Shown piece by piece: positions 26,373-34,734 of a stretch of 35,589 bases of DNA. This stretch comes from Candidatus Zhuqueibacterota bacterium (GTDB lineage: Bacteria > Zhuqueibacterota > Zhuqueibacteria > Oceanimicrobiales > Oceanimicrobiaceae). The notes below the pieces were generated by a model. The model was not told the origin of the DNA and ran no database searches. It saw only the letters and a list, made by a program, of their open reading frames with translations. The position numbers and the translations under genes were made by a program. The stretch spans positions 1-35,589 of the forward strand of contig JAJDAF010000033.1 of NCBI GenBank assembly GCA_029261995.1, read 5' to 3'. How positions within the stretch are numbered: the first letter of the stretch is position 1; each line of letters starts with the position of its first letter.

Positions 26373-27013
26373 TTTTTCTCCAAATCATTTTGAAGTACGT
26401 CAACAGGCACTTTCCGAGTGCAGCTTATGCGGGCAACCGGAAACCAGGTTGTGCCACCGTCTCGGGTCCACTCCTGCTCCCACTTGAATGAAGTCTCCGT
26501 CATGTCGTAGAATGTATTTCGGATAGGATGTCCGGCGGCGTTTTGGCCTGTCATAATGACTCTGCCTTCCAGATTGACAGCGGTAAAAGTAGCGGTTCTC
26601 CTTTTATTAGTATCGATCCACGCCATTTCCCACTGATGAGACCCAGCGTTGTAGATGCGAATATTGGTACCGAACACCCTTTGGGTTTCAGAAAGCGTAT
26701 CGCTCATTGGCGGCTTGATCCAATCATCCTGGATCGCGTGTCCATCAAGGATGTAGTACCAGCGCCACTCGGCATGTGTCTTTTTTTCTGACCAGGAACC
26801 GTCTCGATTCCTGAAGGTTTGCTCGGCTTCCCAGACACCGACCAATTGCCCCAGGAGCGCTGTCTCAGGCGGCGCCTCGGCATGCAACGCACCTGCCTGA
26901 AAGCTATTGTGTTGTGTACCGCCTGTCTCACTTTGTTTCCCAAATCGATGAGAAGCAACGGCGAGACTCATCGTCGATAAGATGGCCAGCCCCAAAAGTT
27001 GTCTTGAGTTCAT
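26369..27013 (-). CDS. Exported lipocalin-like (DUF1579-type) protein
   Basis: 214 residues with an N-terminal signal-like segment (QLLGLAILSTMSLAVAS). The mature part has the start LLGQLVGVWEAEQTF, typical of lipocalin-like proteins of the DUF1579 kind, followed by strands rich in Trp (WRWYYILDGHAIQDDW, HQWEMAWIDTNKRR, FKWEQEWTRDGG). Such proteins are small beta-barrels of unknown ligand. It overlaps the SRPBCC gene (ATGA) and lies 11 bases after the hydrolase gene, so it belongs to the cassette. Confidence 0.75.
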   Translation of the reverse strand: MNSRQLLGLAILSTMSLAVASHRFGKQSETGGTQHNSFQAGALHAEAPPETALLGQLVGVWEAEQTFRNRDGSWSEKKTHAEWRWYYILDGHAIQDDWIKPPMSDTLSETQRVFGTNIRIYNAGSHQWEMAWIDTNKRRTATFTAVNLEGRVIMTGQNAAGHPIRNTFYDMTETSFKWEQEWTRDGGTTWFPVARISCTRKVPVDVLQNDLEKK

Positions 27014-27024
27014 ATCAATTCCCT

Positions 27025-27963
27025 TTATTCTGAAAAATTGTCTCTGGCTTGCAGCCAGGTCGCTATCGTTTTGGTGACAAAACCTGAAGCGTCAGCTTGT
27101 ACAAAATGGCCGGCCTGCGGCACGGCAACCAGCGTTAAATCGTTATCGATCCACTCCCAGGTTCCATTCCAGCCGGCCGGCAGCAGAGCCTTGTCCTGCA
27201 GTCCAAAGATCCCCAGTACAGGACATCTGATGGCCGGGTATGGCCGCTTCGGGGCCGCGCTTGTGGCATCTTGGGATTGAGGTTTTTTCGGGAAACTGGC
27301 TTTGTAGTAGTTGAGCATCGCTTCGAAATCCGAGCGTTCAAATGCCTCGATATATCGCGGCCGTGCTTCCACATCCGAGACCCAGGCGGCCAAGCCTTCG
27401 GCTGTCAGCCCAAGGTGAGCCTGCGCGTGTTGGTAGTCTCGTGCATATTGGGTGCTCTTCTTCTGCTCCTTGTTGTTACTCAACTCCCGACGCAGACCCG
27501 ATGGGTGCGGCGTGCTAAGAACAATCAATCTTGAAACCATCTCAGGTCGGTTAATGGCGACCTGCCAGGCGATGGCGCCTCCCCAGTCGTGCCCGATAAT
27601 GGTCGCTTTCTTCCTGCCGACATGGTTGACGACGGCAACCACATCGCGCACCAGATTCCGCATGGTGTAATTGTCAACTCCCTTGGGCTTGTCGCTTCGG
27701 TTGTAGCCGCGCAAATCGATGGCCACGACCTTGTAGTCGTCAGCCAGCGACGCCATCTGGTGACGCCAGGTGTACCAATAATCCGGATAGCCGTGCAACA
27801 GAACCACCAGCGGCCCCTCACCGATTGTCACATAGTGGATCTTTATGCCCTCATTGTCTGCGTATCCATGTTCGACGCGCTCAGTGAGATCCTTTGCCTG
27901 TGCAAAGCCTACCAACAGGCATAGGCTGGTTGCTACAACGAGAACGCACTTGTGAATTTTCAT
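27025..27963 (-). CDS. Exported alpha/beta hydrolase, epoxide-hydrolase-like
   Basis: 312 residues from ATG 27963 with GGAG eight bases upstream; a signal peptide follows (MKIHKCVLVVATSLCLL, cleavage near AQA-KD). The alpha/beta hydrolase core shows the oxyanion motif LLHGYPDYWYTWRHQM, the nucleophile elbow GHDWGG with Asp (as in epoxide hydrolases and haloalkane dehalogenases rather than Ser esterases), an acid-residue region GLQDKALLP and the catalytic His in AGHFVQAD. A secreted or periplasmic enzyme hydrolysing epoxides or related substrates is expected. It is the first structural gene after the AraC-type regulator and its terminator. Confidence 0.85.
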   Translation of the reverse strand: MKIHKCVLVVATSLCLLVGFAQAKDLTERVEHGYADNEGIKIHYVTIGEGPLVVLLHGYPDYWYTWRHQMASLADDYKVVAIDLRGYNRSDKPKGVDNYTMRNLVRDVVAVVNHVGRKKATIIGHDWGGAIAWQVAINRPEMVSRLIVLSTPHPSGLRRELSNNKEQKKSTQYARDYQHAQAHLGLTAEGLAAWVSDVEARPRYIEAFERSDFEAMLNYYKASFPKKPQSQDATSAAPKRPYPAIRCPVLGIFGLQDKALLPAGWNGTWEWIDNDLTLVAVPQAGHFVQADASGFVTKTIATWLQARDNFSE

Positions 27964-28022
27964 GTTTTCTACTCCGTTTTTTGCACAATGCGAAAATGAT
28001 TGACAAATAAACGGAGTATTTG

Positions 28023-28057
28023 AAAAAAAGTCGTCCAACCTCAGTGGGTTTGACGAC
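28023..28057 (-). terminator. Rho-independent terminator after the AraC-type gene
   Basis: On the minus strand GTCGTC-A-AACC, a six-base loop, then GGTT-G-GACGAC form a hairpin (28030-28056) followed by seven T. It separates the regulator from the hydrolase cassette, so the cassette needs its own promoter between about 27964 and 28022. Confidence 0.85.
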
Positions 28058-28086
28058 TAATCCGGTGGGGTTTTACGCCCGTGGAC

Positions 28087-29235
28087 TCAAGGGCCGTTGC
28101 TTGAAGAGTCGCGGAATTGTGAGGGGGTCATGCCAGTGTGTTTTTTGAAGGCAGAGTTGAAGGATGCTTTGTTGTTGAAACCCACTTCGTGCGCAATGCT
28201 CAAAATGGTGAAGTGATTGTGCTGCGGCTGGCTTAGGCGATGCTTGGCTTCGTCAATTCGATAACTATTCACAAAATCAAAGAAGTTCTTGCGCAACTTG
28301 ACGTTTAGAACCTGTGATAGATGATGGGGTGCGATACCCAGTTTCTCAGCGAGATCCGAAAGTTTCAAGGCGCTATCCGTGTAGAGTTTTTCCTCTTCCA
28401 TCGCGGCCACCAACCGGGATGCATAAGCATCCACTCTATTGGAGTTCAGAGTAGATTTTTCATACCTTGGTGGCCCGGTGAGGTGCACACCCCCGGAAAT
28501 GACTTCCGGCTGTTTGAGCGCTACATAACCCAGCATATAGATCACCCCTGCCGAAAAGAGAATGAGTGGGGAATATACCTCTTTAATATACTCGTACCCA
28601 AAAAAACCCAGCTCAATCACATGCGCGGAATCAAGCAAGACGAAGACGCCAAGACCAACGGTCAGGCGAGTTAGCCACTTGATTTTTGCCTGCTCGGCTC
28701 GTGCGGCTTTGGCGACGCGGCGACCGTGTTCTCTGAGTAGACGCAATGTCAGTATAATATAGAACAGCATGAGCACATCCTGAGCGGCTTTTGTTAGAAA
28801 AAACATCTGTGACAACTCAGGGCTGTCTGAATAAATGTACCGTTTCAAGAGTACAAGCTTGCGGTCCCCACTTTGGATGTAGAAACGGAATAGCCTGGCT
28901 ATATAAGCGAGAAATGGGATGAAGTGATAGGCATCTCTCTTGCGTAGTGCAGGAATTCTCCCACTGAGGGCTATCGCATAGAAATAGAGTAGAACGCCAA
29001 ACAAGAATGGGAACGGAGAGGTCGTAAAAGCAAGGTGCGGAAATGCCAGGAAAAAAGTCGACCAGTAACCTGCCACCTCCATCAAACGCAAGGAAAAGAG
29101 AAAAACCAGAGCAGCAAAGATTCTGTTGGCCTGGCGGTTACCCCTCCGCTGGAAAAACAACACGCTGGCCAGGAAGAGCCCCTGGACTGCTCCTAGCAAT
29201 GACAATGCTGGCAACAAGTCTATCTTGAGTTCCAT
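28087..29235 (-). CDS. Membrane-anchored AraC-family transcriptional regulator
   Basis: 382 residues. Six to seven hydrophobic helices occupy about residues 1-240 (LLPALSLLGAVQGLFLASVLF, FPFLFGVLLYFYAIAL, VLMLFYIILTLRLL, VGLGVFVLLDSAHVIELGFF, LILFSAGVIYMLGYVAL). The C-terminal 110 residues are an AraC-type DNA-binding domain with two helix-turn-helices: LKLSDLAEKLGIAPHHLSQVLN and HFTILSIAHEVGFNNKASFNSAFKKHTGMTPSQFR. Such proteins sense an envelope signal and regulate nearby genes. Control of the exported VOC/SRPBCC/hydrolase cassette directly downstream is likely, by position only. Confidence 0.88.
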   Translation of the reverse strand: MELKIDLLPALSLLGAVQGLFLASVLFFQRRGNRQANRIFAALVFLFSLRLMEVAGYWSTFFLAFPHLAFTTSPFPFLFGVLLYFYAIALSGRIPALRKRDAYHFIPFLAYIARLFRFYIQSGDRKLVLLKRYIYSDSPELSQMFFLTKAAQDVLMLFYIILTLRLLREHGRRVAKAARAEQAKIKWLTRLTVGLGVFVLLDSAHVIELGFFGYEYIKEVYSPLILFSAGVIYMLGYVALKQPEVISGGVHLTGPPRYEKSTLNSNRVDAYASRLVAAMEEEKLYTDSALKLSDLAEKLGIAPHHLSQVLNVKLRKNFFDFVNSYRIDEAKHRLSQPQHNHFTILSIAHEVGFNNKASFNSAFKKHTGMTPSQFRDSSSNGP

Positions 29236-30429
29236 ATATCAAAATAGGAACTGTCCCGCCCAAATACAACAAGCAAACGCCCACTGGCAGCCCTTGCACG
29301 GGCTCCGGAAGTATGTGACGCACAAACACCGGCCGCTCTGTTCAGTGACCGGTGCACTTCCGACGAGCGCCTGGACTTCAGATGCATCAAGGTACAGATT
29401 TCTAATATCTCCAAACAAGGCGAGTAAGCGCGCGGCGTTACTATGGCCAACTCACGGATAGCTCAGGAAGATTTTACCGTCCGGATGCTCATGCTGCGGT
29501 GGGATTCTCCAACAACAAAGTTCCGTAACACCAAATCTGCTCCTATCGTGAGATGATTTACGGCAAAGGGTACCTGCCAGCGCCGTGCGCGCACCTCCGA
29601 GCCTCGCGCGCGGAGCTAACAGGTGAACCGCCGGGGCTCTGACATAGGACGCTGGAGCTAAAAGCCCCGACCGCGGTGCTCCGAGGTGCGGCCTCCTATC
29701 CCGGAGGCAGGATGGCGGACCTTTTTGCTGCGCGCGCCGAGGTCAGAGGTCCGCCGTCGGACCTCTGAGGTGCGCGCGCCTATCTTCGAGGTAGGGGGGG
29801 GTACCTATATAGGTGGGGTGGGGCACCTCGCAGGTCCCCCCCTGTTCGACCTGGCCGTGTCTTTGGCCGCCTGGCAGTCCGCTCTTTGCCAAGCAGGCGC
29901 GATTCGAAAAACCTGCTCGTGGGGAACTTTGCGGCCAGGCGCTTTGCAGAAGCCGGGCGTTCTTACCTAACGTGATGGAATGGGGATGCAATCTCCGGGT
30001 CAAGGGCTGCGCAACGGATTACCTGGCGGGCCCCGTGGGATAATTCTTGCACCGGGACGAAACTAGTCAGATTAGGTGTATCCAACGGGGCGGGTTGGGC
30101 ACGTAGGCGACAAATCCGTTGCGAGCAGAGCAAAAACGCTCGCAGTGCCCGGGTCGCCTGACTTTCTTGGACAGCCCCGGCACATAATAGCTCCAGGGTA
30201 ATGATAGCCCCGAGAGGGAATCTCAGGTGAATCCCCTCCGCCGGAGGGGCAGGTCCCGGGCGCGTTCAGCGACAGGGACCGGGGTGGGTTCTGCGACTCT
30301 GCCACAGGCCGGCACCAACTCCTCACAGGGCGCAGGAGCGTCCCGCATGCATTCCGACGGAGACCGTCGGCACGAGATGCGAGGTGCTTTCCGGGTTTCC
30401 TGACCGCGTGCTCTCCATGGTGCGCCAGC
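29236..30429. other. Palindrome-rich gene-free region, candidate structured RNA
   Basis: Nearly 1.2 kb with no credible gene; frames present are Pro/Arg/Gly-rich and lack ribosome binding sites. From about 29570 it becomes very GC-rich and dense with hairpins. Examples: arms CGGGGCT and AGCCCCG at about 29634-29671; GCCTCC/GGAGGC near 29691-29707; AGAGGTCCG/CGGACCTCT near 29746-29768, flanked by GC-repeat arms; a perfect ACCTATATAGGT at about 29802-29813 inside G-run/C-run arms; GCGAGC/GCTCGC and nested GGCGAC/GTCGCC around 30107-30160; CCCCTCCG/GGAGGGG near 30233-30249. I do not recognise an RNA family. No reverse transcriptase is seen here. Confidence 0.55.
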
Positions 30430-30470
30430 AAAAAAGTGTCCCGCTCCAGGCGAACCAGGGAGCGGGACCG
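30430..30470 (-). terminator. Rho-independent terminator downstream of the DGR template repeat
   Basis: On the minus strand GTCCCGCTCC (30468-30459), an 11-base loop, then GGAGCGGGAC (30447-30438), followed by a short A/C and six T. It marks the probable 3' end of the template transcript, about 110 bases beyond the repeat. Confidence 0.88.
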
Positions 30471-30577
30471 TTGTTATTCGCCCGGTTCCGAAGATTCGGA
30501 ACGCGGCCAGGATTCAGACTCCGCCATTATTCGCTTCGGCCCGGAATCCGTAGACGCCGGGAAATTCCAGCAGTTGA

Positions 30578-30706
30578 ATAATGTGGACAACGCAACGCGA
30601 AAACCCACATTATTGTTGCGATTCCGTGGGTTGTTCTGATTGCGATAGGCGCAACGCACGTTGTTGTGGTTGTTGTTGAACGCGCCGCCCCGAAAAACAC
30701 GGGCTG
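30578..30706 (-). repeat. DGR template repeat (TR)
   Basis: A 129-base gapless copy of the 3' end of the NACHT/FGE gene's coding sequence. Read in the gene's frame it would encode AFNNNHNNVRCAYRNQNNPR followed by NRNNNVGFRV, with Asn codons AAC/AAT at the positions that vary in the gene. Of 17 mismatches to the variable repeat, 15 are adenines here replaced by G, T or C there; the other two are C/T changes that leave Asn unchanged. This is the pattern produced by adenine-specific mutagenic reverse transcription. The copy has no start codon of its own and is followed by a terminator. Confidence 0.93.
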
Positions 30707-30753
30707 CTCGAGCCTGACCCTTTTCCCGATATGGGGGAAATTCTTTCTAACCT

Positions 30754-30845
30754 GTCATTGCGAGCCGCGCGCGTTTTTCAGCGCGGCGTGGCAATCTCCC
30801 CGCATATCCGAGCAGCCCGCTGCGCGAAACGATGCTCGCAGTGAC
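30754..30845. repeat. Short inverted-repeat element (MITE/REP-like) between VR and TR
   Basis: About 92 bases bounded by GTCATTGCGAGC and GCTCGCAGTGAC, which pair at 11 of 12 positions, with GC-rich internal palindromes (GCCGCGCGCG, GCGCGGCG). The ends match a dispersed element type common in bacterial genomes (TCATTGCGAG ... GCAATCTC). It carries no gene and lies in the spacer between the two DGR repeats. Confidence 0.65.
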
Positions 30846-30942
30846 GTCCTTTTCAGCCAGGGTCTTTAACCACCCAAACAAACGTCCGAAAAATCCCGCG
30901 CTCCCCCCACCTCCCCTTTCAGAGATTCAGAATCCAGAGGCT

Positions 30943-33900
30943 TCAGAGATCAGAGAATGGGGACAACGCAACGCGAAAACCCACACAGTTGTAGCGAAAC
31001 CGTGGGTTGTCCTGACTGCGATAGGCGCAACGCACGCTGCTGAGATTGCTGAAGAACGCGCCGCCCCGAAAAACACGGGCTGTTTCATCGTCAGCCTTGA
31101 GGTTCTCACATCCGCTTTCAGGTTCGTAGGGATATTCGAACTTATTATAATCCAGGCTGCGGGTCCACTCCCATATATTGCCGCTCATTTCTTCGCAGCC
31201 ATAAGGCGACATGCCGTCCTCAAAACAGCCGACACTGCTGGTGGCGCCAACCCCTGTCTCGCTGAAGTTGAGCCGGTTAGCGTCGATTTTCTGTCCCCAG
31301 GTGTAAATCCGCGCCGGGTGCGGGTTATTCACTTCTTTGCCCGAGGTCTTGTGGCCTGCAATTTTCGACACTGGCAAAACCACGTGTGGCTGCAAGAGCT
31401 GCAAACCGCCGCGCGCGGCTTTGTCCCACTCCGCTTCCGAGGGCAGGATCACGCGGTAGCCCGGCGGCACATGCGCCGACTGCTGCCAGCGTTCCTGCAG
31501 CCAGCGGCAGAAGGCAAGCGCGTCATGCCAACTGACATAGCGCACAGGTCGGTTGGCCGGATCGCGCTGCCAGTCATTGTCGCCGGAGCCATATCCGGAT
31601 TCATCAACAAACACCCGGTATTGAGCGACAGTTGTGGGAAATCGCGCCAGCCAGACATCCTGATCCAGAACCTTGTTCTCATGTTTAGGAGACTCATCAC
31701 CGTGTGCATTTTTGTCTTCTTTCTTGTCACTGCCCATCATGAACGGCCCGCCCGGCACCAGGCAAAAATGCATGGCGTCAATCCTGGTCACTTCATCACG
31801 CGGATCGCCGAGCATGGCCAGGGCATCGCCGGCGCGCGCCCTTTCCTTTCCAGAAAGAGCATCTGTAGCCTGCATGGCGGCCAGCAGCCACTTTTCACTG
31901 CGCTGCAGGGTGGTGACATAGCGGCCGGTCTTTTTTTCCGTGGTGTTCTTTCTGAAATCCGTTTCAGCCAACGCCTGGGCCACCAGCAGCGCCAGTGCAA
32001 CATTGGCGGGCTGCATGGTTTTGTCCGTTGGTTCAGCCAGCAACAGGGCATCGGCGAGATCCGCAATGTTGCGCGGTATTTTTCGCACGCGACCGGCCGC
32101 CAGCAGGAAGACCTCGCTCCACCAGGCCTGGTCGCGCTCGATCCGCACTTGCAGAAGCTCGTCAAAATCATCCTGGCGCATGATATGGCAAGCGGTCAGG
32201 TACTCCTGAAAAGTGCGGTGCGGGAAGGCATAGGTGCGGTTGTCGCGCGCCTGCAGCAAACCGGCGCGCTCCTGAATGTAAGTCATGACCGTGTCGATTT
32301 TGTTCTTGTCGGCCAGCTCCCGGTTCAGGACATCACGCAGGTCTTCTCTGGCAATATCGGCGGCGCGCTCGCCCCGGTCCTGTGCGCCTTCCTGCAGTTC
32401 GTGCGCCTGAAACGCCACTTCTTCCAGGGCGTGGCGCAGAATTTCCGTGCGCACACCGAGCTGCAGCACCAGACCCGGCTCGGTGGTGCGTACGCCGTCC
32501 GTCGTTTCGCGCACTTTCGGGTTGTGCCAGTGCGCCAGCAGCAGATTGACGGCGCGCTCATACAAATCAGCCCGGTCTTTTGGCAGATAGCCGTCGCGGC
32601 CGTGCACCTGCGCCATCAGGGTGAGAAGCAAGGGGTAGCGGCCGAGTTCGTGCAAATGGCGATATTCTTTGATGGCGTGGTTCAGGTTCTCCGCCTCTGT
32701 CCGGCACTTGTCATCGCTCCACTCTTTTTGCGGACCGACCGTCTGATACCAGATAGTCGTAAATTGCTCAATCTGTTCATCGTTGAACAACTCCAGCTCA
32801 ACTTTGGGGAATTGGTTTTGCGGCAAACGCCAGGCGTCGTCTTTTTTGTAGGCGTATTCGCGGCAGGTCACCACAATCCGGCACGCCTTCTGCTCTTTGG
32901 CGAAGTCCTGGATGGTCCGCACGATGCGCGTGCGCAGCGGTTTCTTTTTGCTTTCATGGATTTCATCGAGACCGTCAAAAAATACCACGCCGCCTTCCTT
33001 GAGCAGATGACGCTTGATATGGGGAAAAGCCTCCTCCTGGCCCTGCTGTTCAAACCGCTGTTTGAGATAAGCCCAGACATTGCCGTTGCCCGTCCGTCTT
33101 GCGGTCTGCTGGTCGAGCCAGGCCGCGAATCGCCGCAGCACAATCACCACGGGCAGCGGGCATTCAGCAGCCGGCCAGCCGGGGAGTTTGCTGTCATCGA
33201 CGCTCTCGCCCAGACGTCGCGCGGCCAACTGTGCCGCCAGATGATTTGTCAGTGTGCTCTTGCCGCCACCCGGCTCACCGAGAATCACAAGGCGCTGCAC
33301 AGCGTAAGTCGCTTCGATGGCCTGGATTGGCGTTCGCGCTTCGTCGGCCCCGCGTTCGTGTTTTCCCAGGTCAACTTGTCTATCGAACGGAATATCCTTT
33401 TTCAAGGGATAATGTCTTTTCAAAGGATAACGTTTTTCCAAGTGGTCCAGACTTACGAAGCCGCGCACAACCGCTGCAATATCCTCGTCCGGCAGACGGG
33501 TCAAGCCTTTCAGGTTGAGATTGATGAAGACATCGGAGATTTGAACTTCGTTCTGTTGTTCAACTGTGGTTGTTGCCTGCAGGTGGGTGTCATCGATGGG
33601 CGTAAGATCGAGCGCATTGCAGCGCTCCAGAAGGGACTCCAGGTAGACTTTCTCCCAATCCAGCGTGTCCGTCGGCGCGCCGGCAGCCGGCAGAGCCAAC
33701 TGCAGGGTTTGCACCACCTTGTCCTGCACCAGGGTCTGAATCTGGCCCTGCTGCAGCCGCAGGCTGTCGAAGCCTTCTTGCAGCAACGCCACCATTTGTT
33801 GCAGGCTGTTGCGCATCTGGGCCTGAATACCGACGCCCTTCAGCAGGACGGCGATCTGCAACTCTCCCTGCAGGGTCTCTTCGCCGCTGGCGGCCACCAG

Positions 33901-34284
33901 AAAACCGCTTTCAAAGGCGTGCACGGCTTGCTCTGCGTTGAATCCGGGCAGGGTTTTCGGATCAAAGCCGCTTTTCTGCAGAGAGCCGATCAGAGCGGGC
34001 CGGTCCAGGTTCTTGCCGTGCAGCAGCTCAGCAACCTCAAGGCCGACATCCGCGCTGTCAAACAGTTTTTTGAAGAGATCCGCAAGATGCGCCGCCTGTT
34101 CAGGTTTCGCAGGCGCCACGGTAGCAGCCATGGCCGTGATGCCGGCCACGGCGCAGCGCTGCAGGGCTTGCTGTTTTTCGCTGCCGGCTAGACTGCGCCT
34201 GGCCTTGGTTCCAAGGGCTTCGACCATTTTGGTGGTCAGATTGGCAGCCAGGCCGATGAGAAAAGGTGCGGTGAAAGGGTCCAT
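30943..34284 (-). CDS. NACHT NTPase with C-terminal FGE-sulfatase/C-type-lectin-fold variable domain (DGR target)
   Basis: 1113 residues from ATG 34284 (GGAG six bases upstream; a GTG at 34335 is weaker). Residues 1-200 are mostly helical, with the character of an effector-associated domain. A pre-NACHT segment (WEKVYLESLLERCNALDL) leads to the NACHT core: Walker A GEPGGGKST at about 336-344, Walker B VVFFDGLDEI at 433-442, and a sensor-like VTCREYAY. After a helical region comes an FGE-sulfatase domain from about residue 840 (MHFCLVPGGPFMMGSD, RYVSWHDALAFCRWL, ILPSEAEWDKAARGG, EEMSGNIWEWT, RVFRGGAF), the C-type-lectin fold used by many DGR targets. It probably acts as a cytoplasmic ligand-triggered STAND switch whose C-terminal domain is diversified. 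A fold-repeated YPLKR/YPLKK segment lies near residue 286. Trigger and effector output unknown. Confidence 0.93.
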   Translation of the reverse strand: MDPFTAPFLIGLAANLTTKMVEALGTKARRSLAGSEKQQALQRCAVAGITAMAATVAPAKPEQAAHLADLFKKLFDSADVGLEVAELLHGKNLDRPALIGSLQKSGFDPKTLPGFNAEQAVHAFESGFLVAASGEETLQGELQIAVLLKGVGIQAQMRNSLQQMVALLQEGFDSLRLQQGQIQTLVQDKVVQTLQLALPAAGAPTDTLDWEKVYLESLLERCNALDLTPIDDTHLQATTTVEQQNEVQISDVFINLNLKGLTRLPDEDIAAVVRGFVSLDHLEKRYPLKRHYPLKKDIPFDRQVDLGKHERGADEARTPIQAIEATYAVQRLVILGEPGGGKSTLTNHLAAQLAARRLGESVDDSKLPGWPAAECPLPVVIVLRRFAAWLDQQTARRTGNGNVWAYLKQRFEQQGQEEAFPHIKRHLLKEGGVVFFDGLDEIHESKKKPLRTRIVRTIQDFAKEQKACRIVVTCREYAYKKDDAWRLPQNQFPKVELELFNDEQIEQFTTIWYQTVGPQKEWSDDKCRTEAENLNHAIKEYRHLHELGRYPLLLTLMAQVHGRDGYLPKDRADLYERAVNLLLAHWHNPKVRETTDGVRTTEPGLVLQLGVRTEILRHALEEVAFQAHELQEGAQDRGERAADIAREDLRDVLNRELADKNKIDTVMTYIQERAGLLQARDNRTYAFPHRTFQEYLTACHIMRQDDFDELLQVRIERDQAWWSEVFLLAAGRVRKIPRNIADLADALLLAEPTDKTMQPANVALALLVAQALAETDFRKNTTEKKTGRYVTTLQRSEKWLLAAMQATDALSGKERARAGDALAMLGDPRDEVTRIDAMHFCLVPGGPFMMGSDKKEDKNAHGDESPKHENKVLDQDVWLARFPTTVAQYRVFVDESGYGSGDNDWQRDPANRPVRYVSWHDALAFCRWLQERWQQSAHVPPGYRVILPSEAEWDKAARGGLQLLQPHVVLPVSKIAGHKTSGKEVNNPHPARIYTWGQKIDANRLNFSETGVGATSSVGCFEDGMSPYGCEEMSGNIWEWTRSLDYNKFEYPYEPESGCENLKADDETARVFRGGAFFSNLSSVRCAYRSQDNPRFRYNCVGFRVALSPFSDL
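30954..31082 (-). repeat. DGR variable repeat (VR) at the 3' end of the NACHT/FGE gene
   Basis: The partner of the template repeat, covering about the last 45 codons. It encodes FRGGAFFSNLSSVRCAYRSQ and onward to VGFRVALSPF. Codon changes relative to the template include AAC to TTC, AGC, GAC and TAC, AAT to AGT, TTT and TGT, and CAC to CTC. A 24-base stretch nearest the gene's 3' end (30961-30984) is identical in both copies and is a candidate initiation-of-mutagenic-homing site. Confidence 0.93.
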
Positions 34285-34734
34285 CCCGGGCTCCAAATTT
34301 TTCAGTGGGCAGGCTTTTGAGACGTTGAGAGACACGCACGAACAATTCGGGAATTGTATTCCCCAAAAACGCTATAGCATGCGCAACAACGCAACATCGA
34401 GAATCGAATGGTCATCGTGCCCATAATTGCGCGCACTGCTGTACAACCAGTCTTCCGGTCTTTCGACAAAGCCCTTGTCTGGCTAGGCTATCGACTTGTT
34501 GGTACACTCCGGGCCCATTTCTGGGGATGCAATCCCCTGTTCAATTTCGCGAAAAGGACTACGTGGTGGGCGAGGCGGGTGGGCCCCAAGTCCCCTTCGA
34601 GCATGGATGATTAACCCTGCGCAATACTTTGTAGGAATTCCTATCAACATGCATACTTCTCCGAATTAATCCTACGACATAGCGAATTGCTCAGTAGGAA
34701 GGACTCTTTGGCCCGCATCTGGTGCAGCAAGAGG
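34285..34734. other. 450-base gap upstream of the NACHT gene
   Basis: Contains the leader of the NACHT gene, a GGGGAT-GCA-ATCCCC hairpin at about 34523-34537 and a perfect TAGGAATTCCTA palindrome at 34632-34643. A 13-base match to 29981-29993 lies at 34522-34534. I find no gene and no clear promoter consensus. Confidence 0.45.

Noticed and set aside
29686..30431. Pro/Arg/Gly-rich frames in the palindrome-rich region
   Set aside because: No ribosome binding sites, low-complexity composition and overlap with hairpins; they are by-products of high GC content.
30474..30659. A second FGE-domain gene or pseudogene at the template repeat
   Set aside because: Only the variable-repeat length plus a short run is similar, with AAC/AAT codons at all variable sites and no upstream FGE sequence; a template repeat explains it better than a decayed paralog.
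30832..34191. A very long open frame on the plus strand (over 1100 codons)
   Set aside because: It is antisense to the NACHT gene, whose motifs are clear. The plus-strand translation has no domains or ribosome binding site and reflects codon bias of the true gene.
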